DNA of 64,000 nt, taken from the NCBI RefSeq assembly GCF_000519305.1, contig NZ_JAFG01000006.1, positions 248,001 to 312,000 on the forward strand. Reading direction: 5' to 3'. Numbering within the stretch: the first letter of the stretch is position 1; every line of letters starts with the position of its first letter. The position numbers and the translations under genes were made by a program. Below, piece by piece: positions 51,352-63,691 of this stretch. The notes under the pieces are model-generated. The model was given only the letters and a program-made list of their open reading frames with translations, ran no database searches and was not told the DNA's origin. The DNA comes from Mesorhizobium ciceri WSM4083 (GTDB lineage Bacteria > Pseudomonadota > Alphaproteobacteria > Rhizobiales > Rhizobiaceae).

Positions 51352-51447
51352 ACTAGTGGAGATGCTTCAGGTCTAGGCTGGGATAGGTGGTGGAATTAAC
51401 AAGCTTGACCCGCCCCTGAAGCAGGATCCCATGACGGCTAGGTCCGC

Positions 51448-54123
51448 TCAATCCGCGCCGTCATCCTCAGGCGCGCTCGCCGGCTGGCGCCGGCCCATGA
51501 TGATTTCGCGTTTGCCGACATGGTTGGGTGTGCCGACCAAGCCTTCCTTTTCCATGCGCTCGACCAGGGATGCGGCGCGGTTGTAGCCGATGCCGAGGCG
51601 GCGCTGGATGTAGGACGTCGAACACTTCTTGTCGCGCACCACCACCTTGACCGCCTCGTCGTAGATGGCGTCGCTGTCTTCGGCTGCAACGGATCCCTTG
51701 TCGAAGACCGCGCCCTGATCTTCTTCGATTTCGTCCTCATCCTCGTCGGCCGTTACGGTTTCCAGATATTCAGGGCGGCCCTGCGCCTTGAGATGCGCGA
51801 CCACATGCTCGACCTCCGCGTCGGAAACAAACGGCCCGTGCACGCGCGAAATGCGCCCGCCGCCCATCATGTGCAGCATGTCGCCCTGGCCAAGCAGCTG
51901 TTCGGCGCCCTGCTCGCCCAGGATGGTGCGGCTGTCGATCTTGGATGTCACCTGGAAGGAAATCCGGGTCGGGAAATTGGCCTTGATCGTGCCCGTGATG
52001 ACATCGACGGAGGGGCGCTGCGTTGCCATGATCAGGTGAATGCCGGCAGCGCGCGCCATCTGCGCCAGACGCTGGATGGCGCCTTCGATCTCCTTGCCGG
52101 CAACCATCATCAGGTCAGCCATCTCATCGACGATGACGACGATGTAGGGCATCGGCGCGAGGTCGATTTCCTGCTGTTCGAAAAGCGGTTCGCCGGTGCC
52201 CTTTTCGAAGCCGGTCTGCACGGTCATGACGACGGTTTCGCCCTTGTCGCGGGCTTGAGCGGCACGCTCGTTGTAGCCGTCGATGTTGCGCACACCGAGC
52301 CGCGCCATCTTGCGATACCGGTCCTCCATTTCGCGCACCGCCCATTTGAGCGCGGTGACGGCTTTCTTGGGATCCGTGACGACGGGCGTCAGAAGGTGCG
52401 GGATGCCGTCATAGACGGAGAGTTCGAGCATCTTGGGATCGACCATGATCAGCCGGCATTCCTCCGGCTTCAGCCGGTAGAGCAACGACAGGATCATGGT
52501 GTTGATGGCGACCGACTTGCCGGAGCCGGTGGTTCCGGCCACGAGCAAATGCGGCATCTTCGCCAGCTCGGCGATGACGGGCTCACCGCCAATCGTCTTG
52601 CCGAGACAAAGCGCCAGCTTGCAGCTGGTCTTGCGGAAGCCCTCCGATTCGATCAGCTCACGGAAATAGACGGTTTCGCGCGTCTCGTTCGGGAGCTCGA
52701 TGCCGATGACGTTGCGGCCGGGCACGACGGCGACGCGCGCCGAAATCGCCGACATGGAGCGGGCGATATCGTCGGCAAGCCCGATGACGCGGGAGGATTT
52801 GACGCCCGGCGCCGGTTCGAACTCATAGAGCGTGACGACAGGGCCGGGACGAACATGAATGATCTCGCCGCGCACGCCGAAGTCTTCGAGCACGCTTTCC
52901 AGGAGATCCGCGTTCTGCTCGAGCCGCTCCTGCGACATGTAGAAGCCTTGTCCCTCCGGCGGCTGCTGCAAGAGCTCTTCCGAGGGAAGCTCATAGGGAT
53001 CGCCCGCGGTCGACAGCACGACCTTTCCAGCCCCAGGCAAGCGCGCGGAGCGGGCGGCAACGGCCCGTGCAGAGACCTTCATACTTGGCGCGGCCGAAGC
53101 GGAAACGGCGTCGCTTTTGGCGGCTGGGATTGCGACAGGCTGGACCGGCGACGGCGCATTGCTCGCCGGCACGTCAGGTTGGGCGACGGCCTGGTTCGAA
53201 TTGGCCGGCCAAACATCCGGCAACGGCTTCAAGGCCTGGCCCGGAAGGCAGTCGATGACGCGAAACAACGCGGTGGCATCGGTCCCTGGGCGGATGTCGA
53301 TCGGCATAGTGGTGACTGGCGCCACGGCCAGCGGCGCAGGCGACGCTGGACCGGTCTGCCGGGCCGGCGACGAAACGTCGACCAGATAGGGTGCCATGGC
53401 CTCGAAGAAGGCATGATCCGAAAGATACGGCCAGCGCAGCCTTTCGGTTTTGATCGGGGCGCCCGGAGCAACGGACGCGCGCGCGGATGCCCGTCCCGTT
53501 GCGATCGTCCTCGGCGGCACCGGCGCAACCGCTGGCACCTTCTCCCTGGCGCGCGCCGTAGGGACAAAAGCAGCAGCCGGCGGCAGTGGCCCTTGTGTGG
53601 CGCGGCCGGCCAGCGGCGGGGAAGCAGGGCTTTTCACCGAAGCCGGCAATGCCAGCAGCGAAGGCGCGGAGGACGCCCCGCCGATCATGGATTGCGCAAC
53701 GGCTTGCTCTGCCGGGCGCGTCGCGGCGTGTTCGACAACACGCTCGTGCTGCGGACGATGCTTCCTGGCCTCATAGTCCGGCGTGCGTGTAAAACGCACG
53801 TTGGGTGCAAGGAAGAAATATTCCTGCCAGGCGGGGCTCTCGATATCGCCGGTTTCGGAAGGCGTATCGTCCGAGCTACCCCTCGGCTCCATATAGGGCC
53901 GCTTGTTGCCGCCGAGGTCGACCACCGGCGCGGAATAGCCGGCCTGGCGTGTGGCGGACTGCCGGCCGGCCGGCTCCTTGCGAGCCGGGCGATCAAGGTC
54001 GCCTGCCGCGGAAGAACCTCGCTGGCCGCCCCTGTCGCCGATGCTCTCCAAGCGCTTCCCCTCGGGATCATCAGGCGATGCGGCCGTCGACAAATTGACC
54101 CGGGAAAAACGCTTGGCTTCCAT
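51448..54123 (-). CDS. ftsK: FtsK/SpoIIIE DNA translocase lacking N-terminal membrane segments
   Basis: 891 residues. Residues about 1-390 are low-complexity, Pro/Ala/Ser-rich, with no transmembrane segments. The translocase core follows: the alpha/beta region from about 395, Walker A GTTGSGKS (about 528-535), Walker B in [12 protein letters not shown], and [14 protein letters not shown]. The C-terminal gamma winged helix (about 805-880) has [25 protein letters not shown] and reads KOPS sites. It pumps chromosome dimers toward the septum. Lack of the membrane domain suggests a second FtsK copy elsewhere or a different anchoring. ATG at 54123 (a TTG two codons upstream is possible). Confidence 0.9.
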   Translation of the reverse strand: MEAKRFSRVNLSTAASPDDPEGKRLESIGDRGGQRGSSAAGDLDRPARKEPAGRQSATRQAGYSAPVVDLGGNKRPYMEPRGSSDDTPSETGDIESPAWQEYFFLAPNVRFTRTPDYEARKHRPQHERVVEHAATRPAEQAVAQSMIGGASSAPSLLALPASVKSPASPPLAGRATQGPLPPAAAFVPTARAREKVPAVAPVPPRTIATGRASARASVAPGAPIKTERLRWPYLSDHAFFEAMAPYLVDVSSPARQTGPASPAPLAVAPVTTMPIDIRPGTDATALFRVIDCLPGQALKPLPDVWPANSNQAVAQPDVPASNAPSPVQPVAIPAAKSDAVSASAAPSMKVSARAVAARSARLPGAGKVVLSTAGDPYELPSEELLQQPPEGQGFYMSQERLEQNADLLESVLEDFGVRGEIIHVRPGPVVTLYEFEPAPGVKSSRVIGLADDIARSMSAISARVAVVPGRNVIGIELPNETRETVYFRELIESEGFRKTSCKLALCLGKTIGGEPVIAELAKMPHLLVAGTTGSGKSVAINTMILSLLYRLKPEECRLIMVDPKMLELSVYDGIPHLLTPVVTDPKKAVTALKWAVREMEDRYRKMARLGVRNIDGYNERAAQARDKGETVVMTVQTGFEKGTGEPLFEQQEIDLAPMPYIVVIVDEMADLMMVAGKEIEGAIQRLAQMARAAGIHLIMATQRPSVDVITGTIKANFPTRISFQVTSKIDSRTILGEQGAEQLLGQGDMLHMMGGGRISRVHGPFVSDAEVEHVVAHLKAQGRPEYLETVTADEDEDEIEEDQGAVFDKGSVAAEDSDAIYDEAVKVVVRDKKCSTSYIQRRLGIGYNRAASLVERMEKEGLVGTPNHVGKREIIMGRRQPASAPEDDGAD

Positions 54124-54423
54124 TCTCAAGACTCACTTTGAAATGTCTGCCGAGCAATAGGGAGCGAGTGGTTAACAGTTGCTTCCCGGATGGGTCGCCG
54201 ACGATCCTGAGCGCCAAAATCTTCGCGAGCGACGCGGCACGATCGTCGCCTCGCCGCACCCACCGCGGAGGCGCGATCTACTCGCTGTGCCGCAGCAGGC
54301 CGATGGATATCCTCGGACAATCCCTGTTCGGGAATCTGGCTCTGTTCGGGATCTGGTCATGATCCCGCGATCACCCCATCATGCCTGGGGCGCCGGACCG
54401 TTTCCATGAAGCGATGAGGTGCG
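54124..54423. other. intergenic region between lptE and ftsK, no gene seen
   Basis: About 300 bases. In relatives holA often follows lptE, but no holA-like sequence is here. Short frames on both strands lack ribosome sites. The ftsK promoter should lie here. A repeated TCTGTTCGGGA-type stretch occurs at 54340-54355 and nearby, without clear structure. Confidence 0.5.
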
Positions 54424-54988
54424 CTAGCCGGTCTTGCCGTGCCGGACAAGGTCCTGGGCAATGGACAGTTGCAGCGCTTCCGCCAACTCTCGCGCAGCGC
54501 GATTCTCGGCGTCGATCTGCGCCCGGTATGCGGCGAATTCCTGACGCGGCCTGTCGAAGGACGAGGTGATCGAACGCTTGCCGGATGCGATCACCACGCC
54601 GGTCTTCGCATCGGCCAGCGTATAGCTGCCTGTCAGCGTCACGGAACCGGCGGTCGGTTCGTCTTCATCCGTTCCGACCTGCACAAGTGCCGCGGACTCG
54701 ACCGCTTCGGTCACGCCGAGATTGAGCGAATAGGCCGGCGAGGCCGGCTCGCCGGCGCCTCGTCCAAACCCGAAAATGAGATTGTTGCGCACCTGTTGGC
54801 CGTAACGCGTATTGACCGGCTTGATGCCGATCAACGCCAGTTCGGCACTGGCACTGGCCTGCGAACCCGATAGTGGCGCGCTCGAATAGAGCGGCCGCAC
54901 CGTGCAGGCCGAGACAAGCGCGAGCGAACCTATCAGGCCGGCAAGCGCGATGCGGCGCAGCAAATGGCTCAACTCTGTCTTTTCCCGA

Positions 54989-55002
<14 letters not shown>
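54424..55002 (-). CDS. lptE: LPS-assembly lipoprotein LptE
   Basis: 192 residues. Signal peptide with lipobox (SLALVSAC, Cys33) and the LptE-type RPLYSSA after the Cys; the rest has the beta-rich segment [17 protein letters not shown]. With LptD it inserts lipopolysaccharide in the outer membrane. ATG at 55002 overlaps the leuS stop by 14 bases. The usual position after leuS supports the call; the family is divergent in sequence. Confidence 0.85.
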
Positions 55003-57613
<2,611 letters not shown>

Positions 57614-57768
57614 GGGACGTTTTTCACTTAAAAGCATGCGCGAACTGCGGGCGACGGCTCGGCAGTTCAGGGAATGTGGTCCGGGTGTTCACCATGGTTT
57701 GGCAAACCCGTCAACCATATGGGTATCGCGTCTGACAAAAACGCCGGTCAAAACAGCAGGATTTGCAT

Positions 57769-58431
57769 ATGGGCGATGCCGTTCAGCAGTTTTTCGCGGT
57801 CAAGGCGAAGATCGCCGCCGCCGAGCGCGAGGCAGGTCGCGAAACTGGTGCCGTGACATTAGTCGCGGTCTCCAAGACCTTTGACGCTGCCGATATAGTT
57901 CCGGTCATCGAGGCCGGCCAGCGCGTCTTCGGCGAGAACCGGGTGCAGGAGGCGCAAGGCAAATGGCCTGATCTGAAGGACGCATTTCCCGACATCGAAC
58001 TGCATCTGATCGGCCCGTTGCAATCCAACAAGGCTCGGGAAGCGGTGGCGCTGTTCGACGTCATCGAGACGGTCGATCGCCAGAAGATCGCCGCAGAACT
58101 CGCCAAGGAGATCGCCAAACAGGGCCGCGCGCCAAAACTCTATGTCCAGGTCAACACCGGCTCCGAGCCGCAGAAGGCCGGCATCGAGCCCCGCGACGCC
58201 GTGGCCTTCGTCGCCCGCTGCCGCGAGGTGCATGGCCTCGCCATCGACGGCCTGATGTGCATCCCGCCGGCCGACGAGAATCCCGGTCCGCATTTTGCGC
58301 TGTTGGAAAAGCTCGGCAAGGAAGCCAACGTCGCCAAACTCTCGATGGGCATGTCCGGCGACTACGAAACAGCAATCGCCTTTGGCGCCACCAGCGTGCG
58401 GGTGGGATCGGCGATCTTCGGCACTCGCTGA
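57769..58431 (+). CDS. YggS-family pyridoxal phosphate homeostasis protein
   Basis: 220 residues. A TIM-barrel PLP protein; Lys36 in VAVSKTFDA binds PLP, and FGENRVQEA, HLIGPLQSNKAREA and MGMSGDYETAI are family marks. Works in PLP storage and amino acid balance rather than catalysis. ATG at 57769 has AGGA 7 bases upstream. Divergent from leuS. Confidence 0.95.
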   Translation: MGDAVQQFFAVKAKIAAAEREAGRETGAVTLVAVSKTFDAADIVPVIEAGQRVFGENRVQEAQGKWPDLKDAFPDIELHLIGPLQSNKAREAVALFDVIETVDRQKIAAELAKEIAKQGRAPKLYVQVNTGSEPQKAGIEPRDAVAFVARCREVHGLAIDGLMCIPPADENPGPHFALLEKLGKEANVAKLSMGMSGDYETAIAFGATSVRVGSAIFGTR

Positions 58432-58541
58432 GACGCAACGGCCTTTGGGCCAATCCGACAGGCTCGTTGCTCCAGGGCTGGAAACGAAACGTACCGTTCC
58501 TATTTGCTTTGCGTCATCACAAACTCTCTGGAGCCGCCACC

Positions 58542-59591
58542 ATGCGTTACAACCAGCTTGGAAATACGGGGATGTTCGTCTCTGAACTGTGCCTCGGCAC
58601 AATGACCTTCGGCGCCGCCGGCCAGAATGCCCAATGGGGCCTGATCGCCAGCCTCGACCAGAAGGGCGTCAATGAGATCGTCGCCCATTCGCTGGCCGCC
58701 GGCGTCAATTTCTTCGACACCGCAGACGTCTACTCCTTCGGCGAGTCCGAGCGCCTGCTTGGCCAATCGCTCAGGGATCTCAAGGTCAACAGGCAGAATG
58801 TGGTCATCGCCACCAAAGCCCACGGCGCCATGGGCGACGGCCCGAACCAGCGCGGCTCGTCACGCGGCCACATCATGGACTCGGTCGATGCCAGCCTGGA
58901 GCGGCTGCAGCTCGACCATATCGATCTCTACCAGCTGCACGGCACCGACGCGGTGACGCCGATCGACGAAACGCTGCGGGCGCTCGACGATCTCGTTGCC
59001 AGCGGCAAGGTTCGCTATGTCGGCGTCTCCAACTGGGCGGCATGGCGCATCGCCAAGGCGCTTGGCATCGCCGAGCGCAAGGGCTTTGCCCGTTTCGAGA
59101 CCGTGCAGTCCTATTATTCGATCGCCGGCCGCGACCTCGAGCGCGAGATCGTGCCGCTGCTCAACGAAGAGAAGCTCGGCCTGATGGTGTGGTCGCCGAT
59201 GGCCGGCGGCCTGCTCTCCGGCAAGTACGGCCCCGGTGCACCCGGCAATGGCGAAGGCCGCCGCGCGTCCTTCAACTTCCCGCCGGTCAACGAAGACCGC
59301 GCCTGGGCGGCCGTTGCCGTCATGCGCGAAATCGCCAAAAAGCACGATGTCAGCGTCGCCACGGTGGCGCTCGGTTATGTCCTGGCCAAGCCCTTCGTGA
59401 TGAGCGCCATCATCGGCGCCAGCCGCATGGAGCAGCTGGAGCAGAACCTTGCCGCCACTGAAGTGAAGCTCGACAGCGACGATCTGCTTCGTCTCGACGA
59501 GGTCAGCGTCCTGCCGTCCGAATATCCCGGCTGGATGCTGGAGCGCCAGGCAGCGGGCCGCCGCCCGGCGCCGTTCACGCCGAAAGCATAA
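58542..59591 (+). CDS. aldo/keto reductase
   Basis: 349 residues of the AKR family. Catalytic tetrad visible: Asp and Tyr in DTADVYSFG, Lys in IATKAHGA, His in YQLHGTD. Reduces an aldehyde or ketone with NADPH; the substrate is unknown. ATG at 58542 (MRYNQLGNTGMF). It is convergent with a LysR gene, with a strong shared hairpin between. A second AKR lies 2.3 kb on. Confidence 0.9.
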   Translation: MRYNQLGNTGMFVSELCLGTMTFGAAGQNAQWGLIASLDQKGVNEIVAHSLAAGVNFFDTADVYSFGESERLLGQSLRDLKVNRQNVVIATKAHGAMGDGPNQRGSSRGHIMDSVDASLERLQLDHIDLYQLHGTDAVTPIDETLRALDDLVASGKVRYVGVSNWAAWRIAKALGIAERKGFARFETVQSYYSIAGRDLEREIVPLLNEEKLGLMVWSPMAGGLLSGKYGPGAPGNGEGRRASFNFPPVNEDRAWAAVAVMREIAKKHDVSVATVALGYVLAKPFVMSAIIGASRMEQLEQNLAATEVKLDSDDLLRLDEVSVLPSEYPGWMLERQAAGRRPAPFTPKA

Positions 59592-59602
59592 ATATAGCCC
59601 AC

Positions 59603-59641
59603 GCTGACATCCCGGGAGCCCGTGGCTCCCGGGATGTCAGC
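59603..59641. terminator. perfect 18-bp hairpin between convergent genes
   Basis: GCTGACATCCCGGGAGCC and GGCTCCCGGGATGTCAGC pair perfectly around a 3-base loop. It stands between the aldo/keto reductase stop (59591) and the LysR gene, whose stop codon (59639-59637) lies inside the stem. No T-run on either side, so it may act as a two-way mRNA 3' end rather than a pure intrinsic terminator. Confidence 0.75.
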
Positions 59642-60545
59642 TCAGCCGAACGCTCTCGCCCAGAAAATCGAGAAAGGTGCGCACCCGCGCCGGCAGATGC
59701 CGGCCCTGGCCGACATAGACGGCGTGGGTGGGCTCCTCGTCGCCCGGATTGAATGCCTCCAGTAGCGACACCAGCCGACCGGCGGCGATATCGGCCGCCA
59801 CATGCCAGCGGGCCAGCCGGGCGATGCCCGCGCCCGCCAGCGCCATCAGCCGCATCGCCTCGCCATCGCTGACCAGCGTGTTGCCGGTGATCGGAGCCAT
59901 GATGGCGCGGCCGTCCGCGTCGAGGAACGGCCAGCCATCGAGATGCCTGACGAACCCGAAGCCCATGCGGTTGTGCCCGTCGAGATCCGCTGGCGTCAGC
60001 GGCGTGCCGTGCGCCTCCAGATAGGAAGGTGCTGCAACGACGACCACCGGGCTTTGCCCGAGCTTGCGCGCCACCAGCCGTGACTCACTCAGCGGCCCGG
60101 CACGTATGGCGACATCGGCGCGTTCCGCCATCAGGTCGATGACGCTGTCGGTCAGCACCAGATCGACTGAGATCTCGGGGTAGCGTTCGAGGAACCGAGG
60201 CAGAAGCGGGATCAGCCGGTGCACCCCGAAGGGCACGTAGCTGTTGACGCGCAAGCGCCCGCGCGGTGAAGCACCCGCCGCTGCCTCCTGCTCGGCCGCC
60301 GCCATGTCGGCGAGGATGCGCAGGCCGCTGTCGTAGAACGCGGTACCTTCCGGCGTCAATTGCAGCTTTCGCGTCGAACGGCTGACCAGCCGCGCACCAA
60401 GCCGGGCCTCCAGCCGCGCGATCAGCTTGCTCACCGCTGAAGGCGTCATGCGCAACGCGCGTGCCGCGGAGGAGAAACTGCCGTCCTCGACGACGCGCAC
60501 GAACACTTCGATCTCGCCGGAGCGATTGATGTCGGGCCTGGCCAT
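59637..60545 (-). CDS. LysR-family transcriptional regulator
   Basis: 302 residues with N-terminal helix-turn-helix (MARPDINRSGEIEVFVRVVEDG, MTPSAVSKLIARLEARLGARL) and an effector domain from about 95. ATG at 60545. Divergent from an MFS gene, a common target. A palindrome lies two bases upstream of the start (see 60547). Similar proteins control AKR and efflux genes; that is inference. Confidence 0.92.
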   Translation of the reverse strand: MARPDINRSGEIEVFVRVVEDGSFSSAARALRMTPSAVSKLIARLEARLGARLVSRSTRKLQLTPEGTAFYDSGLRILADMAAAEQEAAAGASPRGRLRVNSYVPFGVHRLIPLLPRFLERYPEISVDLVLTDSVIDLMAERADVAIRAGPLSESRLVARKLGQSPVVVVAAPSYLEAHGTPLTPADLDGHNRMGFGFVRHLDGWPFLDADGRAIMAPITGNTLVSDGEAMRLMALAGAGIARLARWHVAADIAAGRLVSLLEAFNPGDEEPTHAVYVGQGRHLPARVRTFLDFLGESVRLS

Positions 60546-60546
60546 T

Positions 60547-60563
60547 TGTGAATCTATTTCACA
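60547..60563. promoter_or_regulatory. LysR-type inverted repeat
   Basis: TGTGAA and TTCACA flank five bases. It follows the T-N11-A rule of LysR boxes and lies directly ahead of the LysR start, where it would allow self-repression and control of the divergent MFS gene. Confidence 0.5.
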
Positions 60564-60664
60564 GAAAATGTGCCCAAGGCAAGTCTGGTTCACAATGCAG
60601 GGAAGCACGATCTCAGGGGTCGGGGCGCGGGACGGCGCTCTTCGCCATCGAAGTGGAAAACGCC

Positions 60665-61846
60665 ATGCCTCTTGCTCTTTACGCGCTTGCCGCCGGTGCC
60701 TTCGGCATCGGCGTCACCGAATTCGTCATCATGGGTCTGCTGCTCGATGTCAGCAAGGATCTCGGCGTTTCGATCACGGCCGCCGGCCAACTCATTTCGG
60801 GCTATGCGCTTGGCGTCGTCATCGGCGCGCCCCTGCTGACCATCGCCACCGGCAACTGGCCGCGCAAGACCGTGCTTCTGGCACTGATGGCGATCTTCAC
60901 GCTTGGCAATCTCGCCTGTGCGCTGGCGCCCGACTACTGGACGCTGATGGGCGCCCGCATTATCACCGCCTTCGCCCACGGCACATTCTTCGGCGTCGGC
61001 TCTGTCGTCGCCACCGGACTGGTCGCACCCAACAGGAAGGCCTCGGCGATTGCGCTGATGTTCACCGGCCTGACCATCGCCAACATCCTCGGCGTGCCCT
61101 TCGGCACCTGGCTCGGCCAGGCCTTTGGGTGGCGGGCGACCTTCTGGGCGGTGACAGTGGTCGGTGTGGCGGCCTTTGCCGTCATCCTGGCCCTGGTGCC
61201 ACGCAGCCACACGGCGCCCGAAAAGAGCGACCTGCGCGCCGACCTCGCCGTTTTGCGCCGCACCCCCGTCCTGCTCGGTCTCGCCACCACAGTGCTCGGC
61301 TATGCCGGTGTCTTCGCCGTCTTCACTTATATCGCTCCGTTGCTGACCGAGATCAGCGGCTTCAAAGAAGCGGCCGTGTCGCCGATCCTGCTCGTCTTCG
61401 GTGGCGGCCTCATTGCCGGCAATTTGCTTGGCGGCAGGGTCGCCGACCGCTGGCTGGTGCCGGCCGTGCTCGGCAGTCTCGTGGTGCTGGCCCTGGTGCT
61501 TGCCACCATGACCTTCGCCATCCACAGCCAGGTGATGGCCGTGATCTATGTCGGCCTGCTCGGTGCCGCCGCCTTTGCTACCGTGGCGCCGCTGCAGATG
61601 TGGGTGCTGGAGAAGGCGCAAGGTGCGGGCCAGAGCCTCGCCTCATCCTTCAACATCGCTGCTTTCAATCTCGGCAACGCCGCAGGCGCCTGGCTTGGCG
61701 GTGCGGTGATTGCCCATGGTCTTGGTCTGGGTGCACTGACCTGGGTCGCTGCCCTGCTGCCGCTCGCGGCGCTCGGCGTGGCCGGACTGGCGCTGCGTCT
61801 CGATCGCACCGTCACGCTCGGCGCACCTGCCTCCATACGGTCGTGA
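60665..61846 (+). CDS. MFS transporter (AraJ-like)
   Basis: 393 residues with 12 hydrophobic segments. MPLALYALAAGAFGIGVTEF and GRVADRWLVPA fit the drug:H+ antiporter-1 group that includes AraJ and sugar/drug efflux pumps. Substrate unknown. ATG at 60665 is chosen because hydrophobic TM1 begins there; the frame from 60548 is mostly the noncoding gap. Possibly controlled by the divergent LysR protein. A second AKR follows 58 bp on, so they may be an operon. Confidence 0.9.
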   Translation: MPLALYALAAGAFGIGVTEFVIMGLLLDVSKDLGVSITAAGQLISGYALGVVIGAPLLTIATGNWPRKTVLLALMAIFTLGNLACALAPDYWTLMGARIITAFAHGTFFGVGSVVATGLVAPNRKASAIALMFTGLTIANILGVPFGTWLGQAFGWRATFWAVTVVGVAAFAVILALVPRSHTAPEKSDLRADLAVLRRTPVLLGLATTVLGYAGVFAVFTYIAPLLTEISGFKEAAVSPILLVFGGGLIAGNLLGGRVADRWLVPAVLGSLVVLALVLATMTFAIHSQVMAVIYVGLLGAAAFATVAPLQMWVLEKAQGAGQSLASSFNIAAFNLGNAAGAWLGGAVIAHGLGLGALTWVAALLPLAALGVAGLALRLDRTVTLGAPASIRS

Positions 61847-61904
61847 CCGTCCTCTGCAAACCCGCTTTCGACACCCTTCATTCCACACCCTCAGGAGTAA
61901 AAAG

Positions 61905-62939
61905 ATGGATTATCGACGTCTCGGTGCATCGGGCCTGAAAGTGCCCGCACTCTCATTCGGCGCGGGAACCTTTGGCGGTTCCGGCCCGCTGTTCGGCGCC
62001 TGGGGCAACAGCGACGCCAGGGAAGCGCGGCGGCTGGTCGACATCTGCCTGGAGGCCGGCGTCAATTTGTTCGACACCGCCGACGTCTATTCGAACGGCG
62101 CCTCGGAAGAGGTGCTTGGCGAAGCGATAAAAGGCCGCCGCGATGCCGTCCTGATATCGACCAAGACCGCGCTGCCGATGGGCGACGGACCGGCTGACTA
62201 TGGCTCTTCCCGGTCGCGGTTGATCAAGTCGGTGGACGCCGCGCTGAAGCGTCTCGGCACTGACTATATCGACCTGTTGCAACTGCATGCTTTCGACGCC
62301 GGCACGCCGATCGAGGAGGTTCTGTCGACGCTGGACGAACTCGTGCGCGCCGGCAAGCTGCGCTATGTCGGCGTCTCCAATTTCTCCGGCTGGCAAGTGA
62401 TGAAGTCGTTGGCGCAAGCCGACAAGCACGGTTATCCGCGCTATGTCGCGCACCAGGTCTACTACTCGCTGGTCGGCCGCGATTATGAATGGGAGCTGAT
62501 GCCGCTCGGCCTCGACCAGGGCGTCGGCGCGCTGGTGTGGAGCCCGCTTGGCTGGGGCCGCCTGACCGGCAAGATCCGCCGTGGCCAGCCCTTGCCGGAA
62601 CAGAGCCGGCTGCACGACACGGCAAGCTTCGGACCGCCGGTCGAGGACGAGCATCTCTACCGGGTGATGGATGCGCTTGACGCGGTGGCGCTGGAGACCG
62701 GCAAGACCGTGCCGCAGATCGCCATCAACTGGCTCCTGCAGCGCCCAACCGTGTCGTCGGTCATCATCGGCGCCCGCAACGAGGAACAGCTTCGCCAGAA
62801 CCTCGGCGCCGTCGGCTGGACCTTGACGCCGGAGCAGATCAAAAAACTCGACGCGGCGAGCGAGGTCACCGCGCCCTACCCGTATTTCCCCTATTACCGC
62901 CAGGAAGGTTTCGCCCGGCTCAACCCGCCAGCGGTGTGA
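61905..62939 (+). CDS. aldo/keto reductase (YajO-like)
   Basis: 344 residues. Tetrad in DTADVYSNG (Asp, Tyr), ISTKTALPM (Lys) and LQLHAFDAG (His). Start MDYRRLGASGLKVPALSFG with CAGGAG upstream. Substrate unknown. 58 bp after the MFS gene in the same direction, so likely co-transcribed. It shares the AKR fold with the gene at 58542 but is not a recent duplicate. Confidence 0.92.
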   Translation: MDYRRLGASGLKVPALSFGAGTFGGSGPLFGAWGNSDAREARRLVDICLEAGVNLFDTADVYSNGASEEVLGEAIKGRRDAVLISTKTALPMGDGPADYGSSRSRLIKSVDAALKRLGTDYIDLLQLHAFDAGTPIEEVLSTLDELVRAGKLRYVGVSNFSGWQVMKSLAQADKHGYPRYVAHQVYYSLVGRDYEWELMPLGLDQGVGALVWSPLGWGRLTGKIRRGQPLPEQSRLHDTASFGPPVEDEHLYRVMDALDAVALETGKTVPQIAINWLLQRPTVSSVIIGARNEEQLRQNLGAVGWTLTPEQIKKLDAASEVTAPYPYFPYYRQEGFARLNPPAV

Positions 62940-63000
62940 TTAAGTCGCGGTCCTACGTTCCGGGACCGCCATAGATATTGGAAGTAGCCGAAGCCCTCAA

Positions 63001-63062
63001 CTTCGTCATCCACGGGCGGAGCAGCCGCGAAGCGGCGTCGCGAAGACCCGTGGATGACGAAG
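63001..63062. repeat. inverted repeat with 16-bp perfect arms
   Basis: CTTCGTCATCCACGGG and CCCGTGGATGACGAAG flank 30 bases that contain further GCGAAGCGGCGTCGCG structure. This is the type of ATCCACGGG palindrome known in rhizobial intergenic regions. It lies between convergent AKR and usg genes. Confidence 0.8.
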
Positions 63063-63117
63063 CGATTGATGTTTCCGCCAATCACTGGCGGTCGATAAAA
63101 ATGCCTGCGACGTGCCC

Positions 63118-63390
63118 TCAATGCAGCACGAACTCACCATCCACCTTGCGCCATTCATTCGGCGCGATCAGCTTCTGGTGGGTGTAGCTGATCGAATGCA
63201 GCGGCCCGTCCAGCTTGGCCTTCCAGAATTCGATGAACTTGATCAGCACCGGAAACTTCGGCGCCAGATCGTAGTCCTGCCAGATGAAGCTCTGCAGCAG
63301 ATGCGGGTGATCGGGAAAGTGATAAAGAATCTTGGCCGTGGTCAAGCCATAGCCTTTGAGCATCAAGTCCATTTCGGCATGGTCGCGCAT
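63118..63390 (-). CDS. usg: Usg family protein
   Basis: 90 residues. LKGYGLTTAKILYHFPDHPHLLQSFIWQDYDLAP and LDGPLHSI match the small Usg family, first named from Caulobacter beside trpF, function unknown. No signal peptide or membrane segment. ATG at 63390. Divergent from acsA with 301 bp between. Confidence 0.88.
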   Translation of the reverse strand: MRDHAEMDLMLKGYGLTTAKILYHFPDHPHLLQSFIWQDYDLAPKFPVLIKFIEFWKAKLDGPLHSISYTHQKLIAPNEWRKVDGEFVLH

Positions 63391-63691
63391 TACGGTCCCC
63401 AGGTTGATTCGCCTGTCCTCCCACGGCTGATTGTGCGCGCCGCTAATTAATCGTCTATTGATTTTTTCTCATCTGAACCGGCTTTAGCATGCAAAAACAT
63501 GCAGTTAGCAGCGCACCTCTTCGAGTGCTGACAGCCTTGGAGAAGCCACCTGCGGCATCCCGCCGCGCGAATCCAACGTCTAATGTTGCCGTAACGGCGG
63601 AACTGGTAATAATGCCGCCGAATTCGCGGCCGTGCCGCTGCGATCCCGCCGGCATTTCAAGCCGGCGATTGGTTCGGGAGGAAAGTCAGGA
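63391..63691. other. intergenic region with acsA promoter and leader
   Basis: No gene seen. A hairpin CGCCGGC-atttcaa-GCCGGCG at 63647-63667 stands some 25 bases before acsA, near its ribosome site (GGGAGGAAAGTC). GCATG-caaaaa-CATGC lies at 63488-63503. Promoter elements cannot be fixed. Confidence 0.55.

Noticed and set aside
51520..54141. An open frame of 873 codons on the plus strand opposite ftsK
   Set aside because: It is the mirror of a clear FtsK gene in GC-rich DNA. It has no ribosome site or domain, and its amino acid make-up is the Arg/Gly/Ala/His mix typical of antisense frames.
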